Shown here piece by piece: positions 59,010-64,000 of a stretch of DNA of 64,000 nucleotides (within the stretch, counting starts at the first letter, position 1; each line of letters begins with the position of its first letter). This DNA comes from Ottelia alismoides. Taxonomy: Eukaryota > Streptophyta > Magnoliopsida > Alismatales > Hydrocharitaceae. The notes beneath the pieces are model-generated. The model saw only the letters and a list, made by a program, of their open reading frames with translations. It was not told the origin of the DNA and did no database searches. The DNA lies in NCBI GenBank assembly GCA_037367405.1, contig JAZKJV010010616.1, positions 583,501 through 647,500 on the forward strand, written 5' to 3'. A program made the position numbers and the translations under genes.

Positions 59010-60720
59010 TTTTTTGAAAGAAAAAAAAGCCTCCACGGTATATGTACGTATCCAAAAATTTTACCGTTTATTACCAAAGCTTATTACAGATCTATTTCAT
59101 GTGTGCATAAATACAGAAAAACATGTTACAAGCTACGAGTTCCAACTCTCAACCATCGCAATAGCATGTACACAACATTTTCAGCATAGAAGCCATATAG
59201 AAGCCATCCAGACGGGACACAACCCCGTTCATGGTCAACCAAAGTGCCCAAACCGTTGCTATACATCTTGATCTCTCCATCTTGGAACCATTCCAATCCG
59301 CCCCAATAGAGTTCCAAAATCTAGCAATGCTATCATAACGCATGGAAGGTCGTATCCCGATATATCAGCGATATATCGGCGATATATCGGTATCGACAGG
59401 TCACCGATATATCGCCGATATAATCGATATCGGTATCGACATGCCATTTTATTCACAATCTCGGTCCGATGTCGGTGATATGGCATCGATATATCGTCGA
59501 TATATCGTATCGACACCGATATCGATACCGATATCGATATGTCCTTCCATGTCATAACGTACCTGGTTATTATCAAGACATCTCCAAACCTCCATAGAAC
59601 TCACACAAGTGAAGAAAAGGTAACCAGTGTTATCGACGTCCTATGAACACATGGGGCAAACAGAGTCTTGCGTCTGAATAAGATGCATGAATCTCGCCAT
59701 AATCAAGTCTTTCCCTCCTAAAGATCCACAAGAAGACTTTTACATGAGTTGGAGCCTTTCATTTCCATATTCGTCTACAATCCGTCGTGCATCCTCTTGA
59801 GTCAAAGACTAGAGGGCCTTCAGAGCCCTATATGCCTTCCCCAACGAAAATTAACCATCATGCCAGATCCAGCAATTACGACCGTTCGAGGGACCGAGCA
59901 CCTCCTCAAGCTCCTCCAACATTACCATAAGGTCCTCCAGTCGTTGATCTGAAAGATCAATCTGAAATGCAGAAAGAAAGAGCATCCATCCCAGACCTCT
60001 GCCACTGAGCAGTCTAGGTGCTCCGCCAAAGCCTTGAGATGTAGGAACCTCACGTCCAACACCACGCCATTGCTCCAATTATTTGTCCAGAATCAAAACC
60101 CAATTCCGTCAACGGCAACGGGTCTCAAGAGGGACGGAACTCCTACACCACACAGCATGCCTCTCCACAAGTAAGAAGGTATATAACCAAACTCCCAGTA
60201 GCCAGGGAAGGAAAGTCTGTATATCCTCTAAATCAAAGTACACGCCAAACTATCGCAGTCTCCCCAAATACGAACGAGTCACTTGCTCAATAAGGCCTTA
60301 TTCATCCACTCCAGGCTGCGAACCCCGAGGCCAATATCTTCCTTTGAATACGACACTACCCTCCAATCTAGTAGAGGTATCCAGCTAGATCGTCCAGATG
60401 AAGACCAGAAGAAACGCCTCATGATGGAATCCAACCTCTTTCGTACTGGCACAGGTACCATCCTAGAAGATAGGGGGAAAATAGGTATCGTTGACAACAC
60501 CGAACACAACAAAACCAACCTATCACCCTGGACAAGCACACAGAATTCCAACTCGTCAGCTTCTACTCCAACTTCTCAATCACCAGCAACTAGTTTATGA
60601 CGTGTATCTGCCCGGCCACCAGAGGCACACCAACGTAGCACATTGGTGATTCCCTGTGTAGCGATCACAGCCATCCAACAAACATATCAATCTTCGTATC
60701 CACTAGACCAAAAGGAATGA
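59010..60720 (-). pseudogene. Decayed L1-type LINE ORF2 C-terminus, split by a MITE
   Basis: Reading on the minus strand from the right: YVGVPLVAGQ-like and LTSWNSVCLS segments (60,680-60,540), an open frame 60,551-60,279 with VLSTIPIFPL, RKRLDSIMRRFFWSSS, SWIPLLDWRVVSYSKEDIGLGV and MNKALLSK, then TQDSVCPMCS and NTGYLFFTCVSSMEVWRCLD of the zinc-binding domain near 59,690-59,580. After the MITE, WNSIGADWNG and ATVWALWLTMNG follow to about 59,130. Stops occur throughout. LINEs copy their RNA at the target site; this 5'-truncated copy is long dead. Its poly(A) end would be near 59,010, where a T run occurs, but no target duplication was found. Confidence 0.72.
59341..59551. mobile_element. hAT-like MITE with GATATATCG palindromes
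   Basis: A 211-bp element has inverted ends CATGGAAGG...CCTTCCATG and an exact 8-bp duplication TCATAACG at 59,333-59,340 and 59,552-59,559. Eight-base duplications are typical of hAT transposons. It has no coding capacity. The interior consists largely of CGATATATCG, CCGATATCGAT and CGGTATCGAC palindromic units. It sits inside the LINE remnant, whose translation resumes on the other side. Confidence 0.85.
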
Positions 60721-62080
60721 AATCTAACTTCTCTCTTTTAATCTCAACCCAGATATCGCCCTGATGATATCAATGACCACATATAAGCCTGTGCACCTAG
60801 CGACACCATTCATGAGCAATAGAAGTATGAGATGATCCTAAGTATAGAAGTCCATCTGGAGTAATTAATTTCGAACATTAAAAGTGGGTTGTCATCCTCT
60901 ATGCAGATCTTAAGAGTTGGGCTTCTTCTATACATGAACCTAGAGAATGGGCTCTCCCATTTTTTCGTACGGGGACCTGGAGGCAGTTTGTTTATATATG
61001 GACCCTAGAGAAGAGATTGTTTTTCTTGAGGATCCACGAGTAGATGATGATGGATGCAGTAGAAATCATGAAGATACATCTCAAATAGAAGTGTGTTGTC
61101 CTAATCTTACTCCCCCTCTCTCCCATACTTGGCAAATTACAGAAAAGATGACCAAATTGGGAGAAACGGTAAAGAACATTTTATTGCCTCAGCTTTTCTC
61201 ATTTTTATATGTTATCTCTCATTTTTTTAATAAGCCGCCTCTCCTTCCTTTTTTCTTTGGCCTCTTTTTTCTCCCCACCTTTTTTAATGTAGCAGGTCTC
61301 TCCCTTTTTACAAAAAAAAAACTCATGAGACAAGATGGGCCAAAAGGCCTAAAGGATACTTTGGTTGTTCCATCTTTTCCTGTTTTGCATACATCTCCAT
61401 GGGTATTAGGCACGCACTAACGGCATCCCACCGATTAGGGTTCCTCGAAGGAACCCATCATCCCCCCTTCTTGTGTCGCCGGTGAACCTTCATCAGGATG
61501 ATGCAACGATGTTTATAGGGTCGCCATCAATAGTTGTGATGCTGGAGGGGGCGGCAAGTGCCCTTGCACGCTGCCTACAGATATGTGTGGAGAGGAGCTT
61601 TGCAATGTGGGCAAAGATGGAGTTACAACATGGTTGGTTTCATATGGAGGGTTTTTTACGGAGGTGAGGGTCCATCATCGTCGATCCCAAGTGTCGACTA
61701 GTGGGAGTCTTGTATGATGGAAGGGGCCTAATAAAATCGCATAGAGAGGGAATCGTGCGGCATGGGATTCTGCCGAAGGACCGGACATTGTTCTAGCTAC
61801 AGTGGCGTCGCTTGGAGAGATGTGGGTGTTGTAGACATCGATCTTGAGAGGCCTATGGAAAAATTGCCTCCAACAAAGTAGGGCTCCAGATCCTAGAGTT
61901 GCATCGAGATCCCCCCCTTCTTTAACTTTGTGTGTGCAACGTCCAACAAAGTAGGGTTCCTGTATGGGTATTGCATCATAGATCGGAGATCAGAACATGT
62001 GATGCCGTGAAGATTGGTGAAACCTACATGCTCACTCGAACAGCAGCTAGAGCATAATCAAAACTTGAATAATCGAACTG
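60721..62080. other. Intergenic, nothing firmly recognised
   Basis: The plus-strand open frame 60,947-61,420 (157 codons) has no recognisable domain and runs into poly-T/poly-Phe sequence, so it is not called. 61,440-62,080 is moderately GC-rich and could be the leader of the minus-strand LTR candidate to its right. Confidence 0.35.
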
Positions 62081-62091
62081 TTATGATACCA

Positions 62092-62374
62092 TGTGGCATG
62101 TAGAAAACAAAAATGCAAAAGCACAATAATCAGAAATACATAAAGAACATGAAGAACACACGTGATTTTATGGGGAACCCTACTCCGTAAGGAGTGGGAT
62201 AAAATCCAAGGAGAACCGCCTCAAAGGGTTGATGTTTATATCCAACTCTCTCAATGTATAAAGGGGGTCTGGGCTCCTTATATAGCACCACAAATAGATC
62301 GAGCTCTACAGATAGATGATGTGGGACTAAACACGATAGAAGATCCAATAATCCATATATTATATACTATAACA
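62092..62374 (-). repeat. Possible short LTR with decayed primer site
   Basis: Ends TGTGGCATG and TACTATAACA give TGTTATAG...CA on the minus strand. TGATACCA immediately to the left (62,084-62,091) matches the core of an initiator tRNA-Met site on the minus strand. CTTATATAG (62,277-62,285) could be the TATA region. No target duplication or gag was identified. Confidence 0.4.
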
Positions 62375-62861
62375 CTTGTAAATATGTGTGTACATGTTTC
62401 ATTTGTTTGCCTCCGCTACTCGCAACATCCTCAAATTTGTTCTCATTTGTGAGTTTTTGTAAATCATGGAAAATGAACGTTCAATTGATGAGAAGCTATA
62501 AGACGAAACTTGTTACATAAGACATCATTCATGTGGAAGGTGTTTACTACAATGACATCTTTAGAAATGTTGTAATACATACTTCCACAAGGTTCTACTT
62601 GCCTTGTTAGGTTGTTAGCTATGCACAAATTAAAGTTGGAACAACTTGATGTGACAACAGCCCTTCTGCATGCAAAGCCCAAAGAACGTATGTGCATACA
62701 ACCTTCACCTTGTAGAAAAAAGAAGGGAAGATCGTGTTTTCTTACTAAATAGGTCGTTTTACGGGCCAGTACATTCTCCAAATCAATGGCATGAGAAATT
62801 TAATACTTTTAAAGTTGCCTACACCACCATAAGCGAATAAGATGTATGTCTATTTTAGGAA
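62375..62861. other. Intergenic, nothing recognised
   Basis: AT-rich DNA. A minus-strand open frame (62,464-62,781) shows no known motif. Confidence 0.35.
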
Positions 62862-63003
62862 TGTTGAGATATTTGTCTCTCTTAGTGTTTTATTTCTTAT
62901 TTCAATTTCTTCTTGTACCGCATATGTAATTTACTCAGGACTTTTCTTCTATATAAGAGAGCCCTATGGTCTCTATGAAGTACGCAATTATATTCTCTCC
63001 ACA
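62862..63003 (+). repeat. 5' LTR of element H
   Basis: A short LTR directly before TGGTATCAGAGC. Related to F's 126-bp LTR in its second half, diverged in the first. The left border TGTT is the best match to the family start, but no target duplication can be tested. Confidence 0.7.
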
Positions 63004-63015
63004 TGGTATCAGAGC
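63004..63015 (+). other. Primer-binding site of element H
   Basis: TGGTATCAGAGC is exact and immediately follows CCACA. Confidence 0.88.
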
Positions 63016-63579
63016 GACGATCCTAGACCGGAGTTTGACCTAATACATACCCCACCACCAACCCCCATTCGACATCGGTAACACTAGGGCTCTCCTTTTG
63101 GAGCACCGCCACTGTCGCCAACACCCTACGGGCGCTGCCAATGCAGCCCACCACCGTCGCAAGCACCACCAGATGCATCCCAGCACTGCCAGGAGGCCGC
63201 CAGGTGCTTGCCAGCGCAGCCATCTCGACCAAGTGTCGCCTAGCACGACATGGCCCTCCGTTGCGGATTTCAACGTCGTTGTACATCTTTTCTACGATTG
63301 TAGGGCATTTTCCAACTCTCCAAGGATAATTTTAGGTCTGAATCAGTCGGATTTTTATTAGAAAACACGATTTCAAACCATACAAATTGTGTTTTCCAGC
63401 CCTAACAAGCACCAAGGATTGAAGAGGATGGACGTATGAGCCTACATGTACGCTCAATCCTCTATATGGTGTAGTGTAGACATCATTTTTTACGATCTAT
63501 CCCCAATCGAGTTCCGTCGTGGTCTCTTTTCTGTTTCAATATGTCAGAGCAAGGATGAAGTGTTTTCTTCTACCGATAT

Positions 63580-64000
63580 CTTCAAGGGCCCGGCTCCCAT
63601 AGTGAAGATGGATGGGACCAACAAGTTAAGGTCCATGCAGTTTCTCATCCACATGCAGTGTAGCAACAAAGAACATATTCTGACAAAGCCAGGCCAACAG
63701 ATAAGATTGGGGAATAGGCTTCATGAAAGCAAGACGATGCATGTGCTCATATTTGACTCTCAGGGAAGCTCAACACGGAGATTATGAATGATATTGTGAA
63801 TCAGCCTACGACCAAGGCCATGTAAGATATCATCACTACCACATATGGTCAAGTAAAGAATGAGAGCAAGATCCTCTAGTTGCAGTATGACATATTCTCG
63901 ACCAAGAAAAACAATCACCTCTTCATGTCCACTTCTCCCATCTTCAAGGCATGTTCGAGCGGCTTCATGGCTTTATGCCTATTACTACCAACACGGAGTA
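63580..64000 (+). pseudogene. gag fragment of element H
   Basis: FKGPAPIVKMDGTN opens the match to F's gag, with MQFLIHMQCS and EHILTKPG. After a frame change come EIMNDIVNQPTTKAM, VKNESKIL and LQYDIF, separated by in-frame stops. The translation matches the first roughly 130 residues of F's gag in order. The copy is dead and continues past the window. Confidence 0.82.

Larger units (their letters stand above)
62862..64000 (+). mobile_element. Element H: decayed relative of F, cut by the window edge
   Basis: A 142-bp LTR (62,862-63,003, TGTTGAGATATTTG to CTCTCCACA, with CTATATAAGAGAGCC also found in F) is followed by an exact primer-binding site at 63,004-63,015 and a leader. The block GCGAC(G/A)(G/A)TCCTAGACCGGAGTT right after the primer site is shared with F. 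Gag follows from about 63,580 and leaves the window. Confidence 0.82.

Noticed and set aside
59341..59551. CRISPR-like or satellite array
   Set aside because: The units are overlapping palindromes of uneven spacing inside a clear MITE, without regular repeats and spacers.
60947..61420. 157-codon open frame as a gene
   Set aside because: No recognisable domain. The second half is translated poly-T and Phe/Leu/Pro-rich sequence, typical of chance frames.
61473..61667. 64-codon frame starting MSPVNLHQDD
   Set aside because: Short, isolated and without motif, splice context or homologue in the window.

Overview
The window looks like a nuclear segment of a large, retrotransposon-rich flowering-plant genome. 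The evidence is Ty1/copia gag-pol homology, primer-binding sites matching initiator tRNA-Met, a LINE, a MITE, a plant SPARK-type receptor kinase and a chloroplast PsbP-domain exon. The very GC-rich first exon near 43.0 kb leans towards a monocot, but that is only an impression. No prokaryotic genes, rRNA, tRNA or CRISPR were seen.

Region 1 (1-42,133) is almost entirely one family of long-LTR Ty1/copia elements (LTR about 2.4-2.65 kb), stacked by repeated nesting. The 3' end of element A (+) occupies 1-1,527. Its LTR is broken by a minus-strand tandem element (C then D, 1,528-27,948) that shares one LTR at 20,321-22,845. Element B (+, 6,103-16,770) sits inside C's integrase with an exact CCATG target-site duplication. 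Element E (+, 27,949-38,551) sits in D's leader. A solo LTR (39,505-42,128, duplication TTCTG) interrupts an unidentified decayed coding stretch. C and D keep recognisable gag, protease, integrase, RT and RNase H, with lesions. B and E are full-length but coding-dead and share premature stops, so they look like a non-autonomous lineage mobilised by relatives such as C and D. The LTRs carry an exceptional density of short perfect inverted repeats, mostly with 3-nt spacers.

Region 2 (42,134-47,841) is the only gene-like part. It holds a long-terminal-inverted-repeat element carrying a twin-CX9C (CHCH) first exon (Pack-MULE-like), a receptor-like kinase of the At1g11050 type broken by five frameshifts, and the last exon of a PsbP-domain gene on the minus strand.

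Region 3 (47,842-56,904) is a second copia family (element F, minus strand, LTRs of only 126-130 bp, duplication ATTTC) lying directly upstream of the PsbP exon, probably in its intron. F contains a solo LTR of the first family. Its gag/leader/5' LTR end, plus 179 bp of flanking DNA, is tandemly duplicated (about 1.41 kb units) with a 10-bp filler.

Region 4 (56,905-64,000) is old decayed DNA: LINE remnants (one split by a hAT-like MITE full of CGATATATCG palindromes), a possible short LTR near 62.1 kb, and element H (+), a decayed relative of F that runs off the right edge.
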